From an uncultured Anaerolineaceae bacterium (GTDB taxonomy: Bacteria > Chloroflexota > Anaerolineae > Anaerolineales > Anaerolineaceae), in contig CALCQT010000119.1 of NCBI GenBank assembly GCA_937894825.1, forward strand, positions 1 to 7,556: a stretch of 7,556 nucleotides of DNA, read 5' to 3'. Of the stretch, positions 1-7,231 are shown piece by piece. Each line of letters starts with the position of its first letter. Position 1 is the stretch's first letter. Under the pieces are notes generated by a model that made no database searches, was not told where the DNA came from, and saw only the letters and a list, made by a program, of their open reading frames with translations. The position numbers were made by a program, and so were the translations under genes.

Positions 1-2405
1 TGACTGCCAAAACCCTCGTCAATGACCAACAGCTGCAGCCGCGCGCCGGCCCGCTTGGCCAGCATGCGCGAGAGCGCCAGCCGGATCGCAAAATTGACCC
101 GAAAAGCCTCTCCGCCGGAAAACATCTCATAATCACGCGAACCGAATCCATCACTGATCACGATATCCAGCGTCTCCATCTTCTCTTCCCGGCTTTTGTC
201 CTTATATTCACGCAGCGTCTTTAACTCCAGCGACATACGGTCATCCGTCAGTTTCGCCAGAATTTCATTGGCGTTGTCCTGGATTTCCGGCAGCGCCGCA
301 TCGATCAGCAGTGCCGGGATGCCATTTTTACCAAACGCTTTTTCCAGCGTTCGCAAGCCGGAAAGTCTCCGCTGCAGCGAAAGTTTTTCTTCCGTCAGCC
401 TGCCGCGGGTAATCTTTTTCTCTGAAAGTTGCGCCAACCGCTGTTCGGCAGCGCCCTTTTCCGCCCGCAAACCGTTTTCCTCATGCTGTGCCATCTCAAA
501 CAGTACGGTCGCCTCTCCGATATCCGGCAGCAGCCGGGCAGATTCCATCAGCGCCTCACTTCGTTCCGCCAGATCAGTCCGGTATGCTTCGGCTTCCGCT
601 GTTTGAGCGGCAATTCGTTCGGTTCGCTCCTGCAACTCTCTTGTCAGCGGCTCCAGTTTCGCTTCCGCAGCTTTCATTTCCGCTGCCTGACGTTCAACCG
701 GTTTCAATTCCGCCTCAGCTTTGCGGCAGGCTTCATGCGCGTTCGGATCATACGCCAGCTGGGTCAGTTTTTTTTCCAGCGTGGCAAGCGCTGTTCGTTC
801 TGTCTGACAAAATTCATCCTGCGCTAAGATCCGGTCCACCTGTGCCATCCGCGGCGCACCATCCGAAGCCCAATGATCCAACATCTCCAGCGCGGATTCG
901 ATCTGCGCCACCAGCGGCGCCCTTTCCTTTTCCTTCTGCAGAATCGTGCGTGAGGCCAGCGTCATTTGTTCCAACGAATGTGTCAGCGCTGCTTTGTCGT
1001 TTTCAATGGTTTTCAGCACTACACCCAACTCCCGATGACGGTCTCCAAGGGAGGTCCCCTCCAGATTCAGCTCGGCAAGATAGTGCTCACTGTGCGTCTC
1101 ATCCAGATCCCGTCCGCAGAACGGACAAGGGGTCCCGATTGCGCTTTCCAGATTGCTCATCCGTTTCCGGATCTCATCCATGCGCGTCTTCAAATGCAGT
1201 CGTTCCGCTTTTTTTTCGCTGCCTTCGTCATTGAGCGCAGACAGTCTTATTTGGATCGCGTCTTCCGCGCCCGGTTCCGGCTTTAACACTTCAATCTCCT
1301 GCCGCAGCTGTATTTCTTTTTCCTGTCGGGCGGCCAGCGTTTCCCGAATGGTAGCGATCTTCGCGAATTCCTTCTGCAGTGTCTGCTGTTCCTGCTGCAG
1401 ACGACGTTTTTCAAGCGTGATCTGCATCTGCAATGCGCTGCGTTCCTGCTCTAACGCAAAAAATTGCGGCGCCTGTTCGTTCCATCGCTCCAATTCGCTG
1501 CGCAATGCGGCTAAACGACCCATATTTGTATTGATCGTCTCTTTTTCCAGCAGCAGCGCCTGGTATTTTTCGGTTTCTGTCCTGCGCAGCGCAGCTGTAT
1601 CTCGCTCTACTGTCAATTGCTGCTCCGCCTGGTTCAGACGGGTGCGCAGGTCCGCCACACGCTGCTCCTGCGCGGAATACAGCACTTTCATCTGACGGGC
1701 GTTTTCAAGCGCGTCCTGACGCAGCTTCCGCTGCGCCTCCGCAGCCGTCAATTTCTCAGCCAAATCCTGCAATCGGGCCCTGGAGTCTTCTTCCGTCGCC
1801 AGTTCCCATTCAATATCGGCCAATTGACTGTCTACCAGGGTCAGGCGATTCGACCGCTCTTTGCGTTCCTCAATGGTCCGCTGAAGATAGATTTCCCAAA
1901 CATCCAGGTTGAGAATACTGCTGAGGACATTTTTCCGCTCCGAGGCATTCTGACGGGTAAACTGATCCGCCTTCCCTTGCAGAAAAAAAGATACATTAAT
2001 AAAGGTTTTGTAATCCAGGTGCAGCGTCTGGCAAATGCGCTTGTCCGTCTGACGAACACTCCGTTCTGTCAGCACCCGCCAGCCATCCGAGGCGTCGTCC
2101 TGAAGCTGGAACTCAACCGCGGAGGTTTTTCCGCGCTCCCGTGAGCGGATGATGCGGTAAACCGCATTTTCATATTCAAATTCGAATTCAACAATCGCCT
2201 GCCGGGTGCCCGCGGCATCATTAATCACCGACTCGTCACTTTTGCGCGCCTCACCAAACAGGGCCCAGGTCATGGCGTCCAGCAGGGCGGATTTTCCCGA
2301 CCCGTTGGGACCGGAAATACAGGCGACATGAAGAGCGGTGAAATCAATCTCGGTTTCTTCCCGGTAGGACAGAAAACCGGATATTTTCAACGTGCGCGGA
2401 ATCAC
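1..2405 (-). CDS. sbcC: SbcC/Rad50-type exonuclease ATPase subunit (C-terminal end beyond window)
   Basis: This is the ATPase and DNA-tethering subunit of the SbcCD (Rad50-Mre11) complex, which with SbcD cuts DNA ends and hairpins in the cytoplasm or nucleoid. I checked the reading frame for stops over about 1-1980 and 2100-2405 and found none; 801 codons are visible. Seen: Walker A GPNGSGKS at residues 32-39, a Q-loop region FLQGKADQF from 141 (Q143), long Glu/Gln/Arg-rich coiled-coil arms at about 190-425 and 432-690, a central zinc hook CPFC at 427-430, the ABC signature FSGGE at 762-766, and Walker B LLVIDE ending at E797. The sequence is cut at GFGS, so only the D-loop and last segment are missing. 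The hook position suggests a full length below 900 residues, shorter than E. coli SbcC (1048) and closer to archaeal Rad50. The start is GTG at 2405-2403, two bases after the TAA of the CNNM-family gene, with AGGA five bases upstream. This implies translational coupling. Confidence 0.96.
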   Translation of the reverse strand, partial: MIPRTLKISGFLSYREETEIDFTALHVACISGPNGSGKSALLDAMTWALFGEARKSDESVINDAAGTRQAIVEFEFEYENAVYRIIRSRERGKTSAVEFQLQDDASDGWRVLTERSVRQTDKRICQTLHLDYKTFINVSFFLQGKADQFTRQNASERKNVLSSILNLDVWEIYLQRTIEERKERSNRLTLVDSQLADIEWELATEEDSRARLQDLAEKLTAAEAQRKLRQDALENARQMKVLYSAQEQRVADLRTRLNQAEQQLTVERDTAALRRTETEKYQALLLEKETINTNMGRLAALRSELERWNEQAPQFFALEQERSALQMQITLEKRRLQQEQQTLQKEFAKIATIRETLAARQEKEIQLRQEIEVLKPEPGAEDAIQIRLSALNDEGSEKKAERLHLKTRMDEIRKRMSNLESAIGTPCPFCGRDLDETHSEHYLAELNLEGTSLGDRHRELGVVLKTIENDKAALTHSLEQMTLASRTILQKEKERAPLVAQIESALEMLDHWASDGAPRMAQVDRILAQDEFCQTERTALATLEKKLTQLAYDPNAHEACRKAEAELKPVERQAAEMKAAEAKLEPLTRELQERTERIAAQTAEAEAYRTDLAERSEALMESARLLPDIGEATVLFEMAQHEENGLRAEKGAAEQRLAQLSEKKITRGRLTEEKLSLQRRLSGLRTLEKAFGKNGIPALLIDAALPEIQDNANEILAKLTDDRMSLELKTLREYKDKSREEKMETLDIVISDGFGSRDYEMFSGGEAFRVNFAIRLALSRMLAKRAGARLQLLVIDEGFGS

Positions 2406-2407
2406 AA

Positions 2408-3793
2408 TTATCCTTTCCCATGTGCAATCGCAGCGTTATGAGACAAGGATGAATCGGAGTCGGAGTTGGTTTCGGTTTCCGATTCATCCTCATCCGGCTG
2501 AATCCGGCTGACCAGCACTTTATCAATCCGGCGCCCATCCATATCGACAATTTCAAACCGATAATTTTCCCATTCAAAGGTATCGCCGACAATCGGAATC
2601 GCACCGGTTTGGCTCAGGATGAAACCGCCCAGTGTCTGAAATCCAATCCGATCCTCATCCGTCAATTTACGGATGTCCAGGGTATCTTTCAGCTCGTCGA
2701 TGTCCAGCTGTCCGTCCAGAAGCCAGGAACCGTCCGCCCGCTCGACAATTTGCGGATCAAACCGTTCGTTGGAACCTGGCATCTCGCCGACCAATTCTCC
2801 CAGCACATCCATCAGCGTTATCATGCCGGAAAAACCGCCATACTCGTCCATCACAATTGCGACCTGTTTTCCGGATTCGCGCAAATCATCGAGGACATTT
2901 AAAGCCGGTTTACTTTCCGGAATGAAAAGCGGAACTTCAGTGACTGCTTCGAGATCGATCGGCTCTTTGCGCAAATACGCATCCAGCAGTTTTTTCGCAA
3001 AAATAACCCCGACCACATTATCAGGGTTGCCATGAACAGCCGGGAAATAAATGTCATCCGATTCCAGGATTTCCCCCAGTGTCTCATCCAGCTCTTCATC
3101 CAGATCGATCCAGGTTAACTCAGTCCGCGGTGTCATCATAGCATCCACGGTACGGTCGCTCATGCGGAAAACGCTCTCAACGATATCCTGCTCCGCCGCT
3201 TCGAAAACGCCGAACTGCCGGCCCTGTTCGATCATTACTTTGACCTCTTCCTCAGAAACAGCCGGCTCATCACTCTCCGTCGAACCAAGCAATTTAAGGC
3301 CCGTTTCAGTGGACCAATTCAGGAAGGATACCAGCGGCAGAGAGATTTTGGAGAGCACTTTCATAAAACCCGCCATCTGCATCGAAATTGCTTCGGGATC
3401 CGCAATCGCCAGACGTTTCGGAATCAATTCTCCGATCACCAGACTGAAGTAGGTAATGATGACAGAAAGAATTAAAAAAGCCAGTGTATCTGCGAAGGGC
3501 GCAATGAACTGGATCTTGCGCAATTGAACGGCCAGGTCTCCCGAAAAAGTGGAGGCACCCAAACCACCAGTGACTACACCAACCAGCGTGATCACAATCT
3601 GAATGGTTGAAAAAAAAGCGCCCGGGTTCTCAGCCAACTCCAGGGCCGCCTGTGCTTTTTTATCTCCCTGATCCACATATTTCTGCAGCCGGGCCTTCCG
3701 AATGGAAACCACAGCCATTTCGGTCATGGAAAACACGCCATTCACAACAATCAGCAAAAAGAGTAAAAGTATTCCAAAAATTTTATCTGACAT
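2408..3793 (-). CDS. CNNM/CorC (HlyC/CorC) family membrane protein with CBS pair
   Basis: This is a 461-residue inner-membrane protein of the DUF21-CBS-CorC architecture, a family linked to Mg2+/Co2+ transport and older annotated as 'hemolysin'. Seen: a CNNM transmembrane domain at about 1-190 with hydrophobic segments near 5-28, 60-80 and 100-123, including the family motif GELIPKRLA at 121-129; a CBS pair at about 215-338 with MTPRTEL at 220-226 and MDEYGGFSGMITLMDVLGE at 315-333; and a CorC-type C-terminal domain at about 345-430. Residues 433-450 form a Glu/Asp/Ser/Thr tail with no obvious domain. The ATG at 3793 is preferred over an in-frame TTG at 3805, because MSDKIFGILLLF leads straight into the first membrane segment and TGGGGC lies just upstream. 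It follows sbcD after a 212-base gap and overlaps the ribosome-binding region of sbcC. The family call is firm; ion specificity and direction of transport cannot be read from sequence. Confidence 0.93.
   Translation of the reverse strand: MSDKIFGILLLFLLIVVNGVFSMTEMAVVSIRKARLQKYVDQGDKKAQAALELAENPGAFFSTIQIVITLVGVVTGGLGASTFSGDLAVQLRKIQFIAPFADTLAFLILSVIITYFSLVIGELIPKRLAIADPEAISMQMAGFMKVLSKISLPLVSFLNWSTETGLKLLGSTESDEPAVSEEEVKVMIEQGRQFGVFEAAEQDIVESVFRMSDRTVDAMMTPRTELTWIDLDEELDETLGEILESDDIYFPAVHGNPDNVVGVIFAKKLLDAYLRKEPIDLEAVTEVPLFIPESKPALNVLDDLRESGKQVAIVMDEYGGFSGMITLMDVLGELVGEMPGSNERFDPQIVERADGSWLLDGQLDIDELKDTLDIRKLTDEDRIGFQTLGGFILSQTGAIPIVGDTFEWENYRFEIVDMDGRRIDKVLVSRIQPDEDESETETNSDSDSSLSHNAAIAHGKG
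2411..2414 (-). promoter_or_regulatory. Shine-Dalgarno site for sbcC inside the preceding gene
   Basis: AGGA lies five bases upstream of the GTG codon at 2405-2403 and sits within the last codons of the CNNM-family gene. It supports GTG as the sbcC start and translational coupling between the two genes. The conserved N-terminal strand (TLKISGFLSYRE) begins right after this start, so no upstream start is needed. Confidence 0.6.
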
Positions 3794-3816
3794 CAATAGC
3801 CCCAATTTTTCAGCGA

Positions 3817-3846
3817 TTTAAAAGTGGATCGGGAATCAAAAGGCAA
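3817..3846 (-). promoter_or_regulatory. Candidate sigma70-type promoter for the CNNM gene and sbcC
   Basis: On the minus strand TTGCCT (3846-3841) is followed after 18 bases by TTTAAA (3822-3817), each matching four of six consensus bases. A transcript would start around 3810 and reach the ATG at 3793 after a short leader. It sits in the 212-base gap (3794-4005) after sbcD, the only sizeable break within the left half of the window. No strong terminator is visible in that gap, so read-through from sbcD is also possible. Such matches arise by chance in AT-rich gaps. Confidence 0.35.
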
Positions 3847-4005
3847 ACACGATGACCTACCCCCATAGACGAACACTTTACAGTGTCCCGCTATGCTGAC
3901 CCCAAATCAAATCAGAGAAAAGCAGCCGGCTGGCATTTTCCTTTCTTATCGTTCATAAATTTTCTCCGAGGATAACCGGCATCCATGAGCGGTATTTTGT
4001 CCGGA

Positions 4006-5238
4006 TTAAAGACCGGAGAAATCATCAAAAATCGCAGCCGCCTGTTCCAGCAAAGCTGCGGTATCTTCCGCCTCAAAAGAGTTCACTTCACAATATTTTC
4101 GCAGCAGGGCCGACGGTTCCAAATTCATTACGCTTCCGTCTCCCAGGGCTCGAATACGTTGGGGCTGCGTAGGTTTACGGATCAGATGAAACTCCAGGGC
4201 CTGGTTCATCCGTTTTCGGAGTTCGTTTTCATCCAAAAAAGGTTCCCATTCCCGCGGATAAGTCAGCACCAGCCGGACCATGGCGTCTTCCGCTTTTTCC
4301 GGCGACGGCAAAACATTCAGCACTTCCTGTTGGAAAGTTTCCGCAGATTGAACCATAATCTCCAGGTTGTAAAATCTGCGGCCGGCGAGCCTGTGAAACG
4401 TATATGAAGCCTGTCCACCCGAAATATCGACCAGAACAAACCCTTTTTCTTCATCGGATTCACCGAAGTCCACTCGTTCGGTGGAACCGCTGTAAACAAC
4501 CGGCGGCTGGTTGCCGGGGTTCAGATCCTGATGCCGGTGAATATGCCCCAGCGCGGTATAAGCAATCCGGTCGTCCTTCACCAGTCCCGGCGACAGCAAA
4601 ACCTCCCGTCCAATCATGACGCTTTGCCGTTTGGAATATTTCGCTCCCGGCACAGCGTAATGCGCCATCAGCACCAACGGCAGGGCTGGATCACTATCAT
4701 CAAGATAAGCATGAATTCGCTCGGAAAGCTCGGCTTCCAGGCGCGTATTCTGTTCATCCTGTTTCAGGCGCTGCAGGCCCAATGCGGCGATCATGGTTGA
4801 TTTGGACGCCCACGGCACGGTCAGCACCTGCAGCGGAACATCATTCAAATCCTGCGGCCCCCAGAGACGGATCGTCCGGGCCAGGTGAAGATAGGGGACC
4901 GCCAGGGTCTCATATTCCTGAAGCGAACTGGCCCGGCTGGTGGCCGGCGCCACGTCATGGTTTCCGGTCAGCATCAGAACCGGGATTTTCGCGTCCGCCA
5001 ACCGCATCATGCGTTTGCCCCATTCGCGCTGGTAGGTTGGCACGGGCGTCGGGTTTCGATAAGCATCTCCGGCAAACAGCACCAGATCCACCTTCTCCTG
5101 AATAGCGCTGTCGACAATCTGGTCCAACGCGGAGAGAAAATCGTTCACCCGCACCGGCAATCCGCTGCTGGGATCCCGTTTTCCGCCGGCAGCCGTATCA
5201 ATATGCGCATCTGAAAAATGAAGAATCCGCACACCCAT
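4006..5238 (-). CDS. sbcD: SbcD/Mre11-type DNA exonuclease subunit
   Basis: This is the metal-dependent nuclease subunit of SbcCD, a calcineurin-like phosphoesterase acting on double-strand ends and hairpins with SbcC. The chosen product has 410 residues, close to E. coli SbcD (400). Seen: motif I SDAHID at 9-14 (D10, H12), motif II GDAYRN at 57-62 (D58), motif III GNHD at 92-95, an AHYAVPG histidine at 193, and the GHIH motif at 231-234, giving the full metal-binding set. Residues from about 300 onward form the C-terminal capping region. The ATG at 5238 is chosen because GVRILHFSDAHID starts the first strand exactly there and GGAG lies nine bases upstream. A longer reading to 5331 would add 31 unconserved residues overlapping the C39-like gene. 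The start lies one base after the upstream TGA, so the two genes are very probably cotranscribed. Its partner sbcC is separated from it by the CNNM-family gene. Confidence 0.95.
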   Translation of the reverse strand: MGVRILHFSDAHIDTAAGGKRDPSSGLPVRVNDFLSALDQIVDSAIQEKVDLVLFAGDAYRNPTPVPTYQREWGKRMMRLADAKIPVLMLTGNHDVAPATSRASSLQEYETLAVPYLHLARTIRLWGPQDLNDVPLQVLTVPWASKSTMIAALGLQRLKQDEQNTRLEAELSERIHAYLDDSDPALPLVLMAHYAVPGAKYSKRQSVMIGREVLLSPGLVKDDRIAYTALGHIHRHQDLNPGNQPPVVYSGSTERVDFGESDEEKGFVLVDISGGQASYTFHRLAGRRFYNLEIMVQSAETFQQEVLNVLPSPEKAEDAMVRLVLTYPREWEPFLDENELRKRMNQALEFHLIRKPTQPQRIRALGDGSVMNLEPSALLRKYCEVNSFEAEDTAALLEQAAAIFDDFSGL

Positions 5239-5239
5239 C

Positions 5240-6613
5240 TCAGGGAACTCCAATCTTTGCCAGTAAAGCATCGCAAACCGGGAATGCGGGGTGGACTTCA
5301 AGGCAAGCGCGTGCGTCCGATTCCGCGCCATTCATATTACCGATCGCGAAATAGGCCATGGCCCGCCAATAATAACTTTCCTCTAAAAAGGGTTCCTGTG
5401 TGCTGGCCAGTGTGATATCAGCCAATGAAATCACATCGCTATAGCGGCCCGAATAATAGTAGGCCAGATACGGGCCGGTCTGGTACCAGACCATGCGGTA
5501 AGGCCGGGTTTGGGCATCCAATTCCGCATAATATTTAAACGCCATATCGTAAGACTGGGCAGCGCCGTAAAAATCGTTCATATCGATTTGAGTCGATCCG
5601 CGATTGAAATAAGCAAAGTAATATGATTCACTGTCTTCCGCTTCCTGAATCATCTTTTCCGCAATCGCCATGGTATTTTTCGTCACCCAATCATTATTGG
5701 TATACGGACCCAGGGTTTCATATAATTCAGCTTCCTTCTCACCCGGATACACCACCATAAACTGAAAATTAAAGGAACGCCACTCATCCTGTAACAAGTC
5801 ATAACTGACCTTATAATCTGCCGTATAGTACGAATCCTGAACAGTCCATTCCTGTTCCGCATCATCATACCCCGTGACGACGTTATAGTGGCCCATCCAG
5901 CTCAGGCGGCCGTTGACTTCCTGCATATAAGCGCCTTTTTCGATCAGCACCGGGAAACCCGCCACGATCAATTGTTTCAGTAATTCGGGTGTTCCGCCGG
6001 TCCGCACAACGGATCGCAGGCCGGACATCTCCCGCACAAAGTTTTCCATTTCATAAAACATCACATTTTTGTCTTTGTCAAACGGTTTCAGCCACTTGCC
6101 GGCTTTGATCCTGTCCCCATCCCAACCCCAAAACGTCATTGCCATCGACAGATTGGTCGGTGCGCAATAATTCCAGATTCCATGCTGATCTTCATATTTA
6201 ACTCCACTGATGGCGGCGCTGGGCGGCAAAGGAACCGGTGTTTCGGTCGGCGTCGGTGTGATCGTTTGCATCGCAGTTTGGGTGGGCTGAAGAGACGGTT
6301 CAGCCGAAGCACTGGTCGCAACAGCTTCGGTTGCCATCGCAAATTCTGTCTCGGCAGGGAGTTCGGTTAAAAGATAAGGGGTAACGGAAACGTCTGGCAG
6401 GGAATCTGTGGTTGAAAAAGAAACGCCTTGAGCCCCCTGCGGAACAAACACTGTCTGTTCCGGGGCATTCATCCGGTAAAACAGACGAGATTTGATGTCG
6501 TCAAGTTTAAAACCGATCCGATCCCGGAACGGGGTAAATAGTCCGGCGAAAATTAGAATGAAGACAATCAGTAAAAAAAGGAAAAAGGGATGAAACTCTC
6601 TATCAGGGTCCAT
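5240..6613 (-). CDS. Membrane-anchored C39-like cysteine peptidase domain with TPR repeats
   Basis: This 457-residue protein has a hydrophobic anchor at about 9-27, a basic stretch at 30-46, and a low-complexity Thr/Pro/Ala/Ser linker at about 90-133 of the kind common in exported proteins. A peptidase C39-like (papain-fold) domain follows at about 135-290: Q143 and C150 in QHGIWNYCAPTNL, H242 in MGHYNVVTGYD, and D260 in VQDSYY form a plausible oxyanion glutamine and Cys-His-Asp triad. The C-terminal 320-450 shows TPR-like helices near 330-362, 375-404 and 411-444. A catalytic cysteine protease is likely, but the substrate is unknown; no ABC transporter or leader peptide is beside it, so the bacteriocin-export role of classic C39 peptidases is not supported. 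The ATG at 6613 keeps the anchor intact but lacks a clear Shine-Dalgarno. It sits 61 bases after the unknown 114-residue gene and its stop abuts sbcD, suggesting one operon. Confidence 0.85.
   Translation of the reverse strand: MDPDREFHPFFLFLLIVFILIFAGLFTPFRDRIGFKLDDIKSRLFYRMNAPEQTVFVPQGAQGVSFSTTDSLPDVSVTPYLLTELPAETEFAMATEAVATSASAEPSLQPTQTAMQTITPTPTETPVPLPPSAAISGVKYEDQHGIWNYCAPTNLSMAMTFWGWDGDRIKAGKWLKPFDKDKNVMFYEMENFVREMSGLRSVVRTGGTPELLKQLIVAGFPVLIEKGAYMQEVNGRLSWMGHYNVVTGYDDAEQEWTVQDSYYTADYKVSYDLLQDEWRSFNFQFMVVYPGEKEAELYETLGPYTNNDWVTKNTMAIAEKMIQEAEDSESYYFAYFNRGSTQIDMNDFYGAAQSYDMAFKYYAELDAQTRPYRMVWYQTGPYLAYYYSGRYSDVISLADITLASTQEPFLEESYYWRAMAYFAIGNMNGAESDARACLEVHPAFPVCDALLAKIGVP
5248..5251 (-). 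promoter_or_regulatory. Shine-Dalgarno site deciding the sbcD start
   Basis: GGAG lies nine bases upstream of the ATG at 5238-5236, within the final codons of the C39/TPR gene. It favours this internal ATG over earlier in-frame starts and fits translational coupling across the TGA-G-ATG junction. Confidence 0.55.
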
Positions 6614-6674
6614 GTTAATAATTGTACAACGGTAATAAGACGAACAGGATCAAAAGAAAAATTAATTTTATGAT

Positions 6675-7019
6675 CTATTCTTCGTCTTCATCCAAATGCA
6701 CTTCAAGCTTAATTTGTTCGGGCTTGATCCGAACCCACAGCATCAATTTCTCCCCTTCCTCTGAATTAACCAGACGTGCGGCAAGAATCGGGGCCCGCTG
6801 CTCCAGACCGATGGTATTTCTGTAATGCAAGTACATGGTATCCTGTTGTTTCCAGGTTTCGAAACAACGTTCAACCAACCCCTGTCCGTTCATCGTCCGC
6901 AAATTCGTCATCACAACATCATAATTCTCAGGGGATTCGCTGATGCTAAGCGCCCAATCAGAATTGACCGCTTCAAATGTTGGCGTAGGACCTTCAATAA
7001 CTGTGATTTTATTATCCAT
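6675..7019 (-). CDS. Unrecognised 114-residue acidic protein
   Basis: I do not recognise this protein. It is small and soluble-looking, with no signal peptide or membrane segment. Residues 4-45 alternate hydrophobic and polar positions as in beta strands, 46-60 look helical with a single Cys52, and 78-109 again look strand-like (ILAARLVN, KLMLWVRI, IKLEVHL). The last residues are an acidic tail, LDEDEE. The ATG at 7019 is preceded by GAGAG six bases upstream, a modest Shine-Dalgarno. Normal codon usage, a plausible ribosome-binding site, an upstream promoter candidate and tight placement before the C39/TPR gene support a real gene. With that gene and sbcD it probably forms an operon, but context does not define its job. 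Confidence 0.75.
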   Translation of the reverse strand: MDNKITVIEGPTPTFEAVNSDWALSISESPENYDVVMTNLRTMNGQGLVERCFETWKQQDTMYLHYRNTIGLEQRAPILAARLVNSEEGEKLMLWVRIKPEQIKLEVHLDEDEE

Positions 7020-7159
7020 GTTTCACTCTCGTTCAATATCATACCATAGAGAATTATGCAAGATCGTTTTTTTTATGACGTTCAGTGCATTCAGCTTAAA
7101 AATTTTACAACCCGGTGTTTTCGGTATGAAATAGAAATATAAGGGTGTCAAAAGTAAAA

Positions 7160-7188
7160 ATGCTAATCATCAACGAGTGAAATGTCAA
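7160..7188 (-). promoter_or_regulatory. Candidate sigma70-type promoter for the 114-residue gene, C39/TPR gene and sbcD
   Basis: On the minus strand a perfect TTGACA (7188-7183) is followed after 17 bases by TAGCAT (7165-7160), four of six matches to the -10 consensus. It lies directly downstream of the infA terminator and upstream of the next gene, where a promoter is expected. The transcript would carry a leader of about 130 bases before the ATG at 7019. A second TTGACA occurs at 7151-7146 without a good -10. Confidence 0.5.
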
Positions 7189-7200
7189 AATATGAGGGAT

Positions 7201-7226
7201 AAAAAAATCCGGCGAATGCCGGATTT
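7201..7226 (-). terminator. Rho-independent terminator of infA
   Basis: On the minus strand a nine-base perfect stem (AAATCCGGC paired with GCCGGATTT) closes a four-base ATTC loop and runs into a T tract (the A run at 7201-7207 on the plus strand). It begins six bases after the infA TAA. The stem spans 7205-7213 and 7218-7226. This marks the end of the infA transcript. Confidence 0.9.
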
Positions 7227-7231
7227 CATTT

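Noticed and set aside
488..1234. A 248-residue plus-strand open frame, with other plus-strand frames between 196 and 2144
   Set aside because: They lie entirely antisense to sbcC, whose ATPase motifs and zinc hook are intact. Their products are Ser/Arg/Pro/Phe-rich, as expected of shadow frames, and show no recognisable domain.
2408..3793. Hemolysin (virulence factor) reading of the HlyC/CorC-family protein
   Set aside because: The DUF21-CBS-CorC architecture points to a cation transport or homeostasis protein; the hemolysin label is historical.
3873..3886. Hairpin ACACT-TTAC-AGTGT in the sbcD-CNNM gap as a terminator
   Set aside because: The stem is only five bases and AT-rich, and no T tract follows on either strand.
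3971..3990. Imperfect inverted repeat around ATAACCGGC/GCGGTAT after sbcD
   Set aside because: The pairing needs bulges and mismatches and lacks a T tract, so it does not qualify as a terminator.
5239..5331. A 31-residue N-terminal extension of SbcD
   Set aside because: It overlaps the C39/TPR coding region, has no conserved content, and the internal ATG at 5238 has a Shine-Dalgarno and the exact family start.
5240..6613. Bacteriocin or lantibiotic export locus based on the C39-like domain
   Set aside because: There is no ABC transporter, no double-glycine leader peptide and no modification enzyme in the window; the domain is fused to TPR-like repeats instead.
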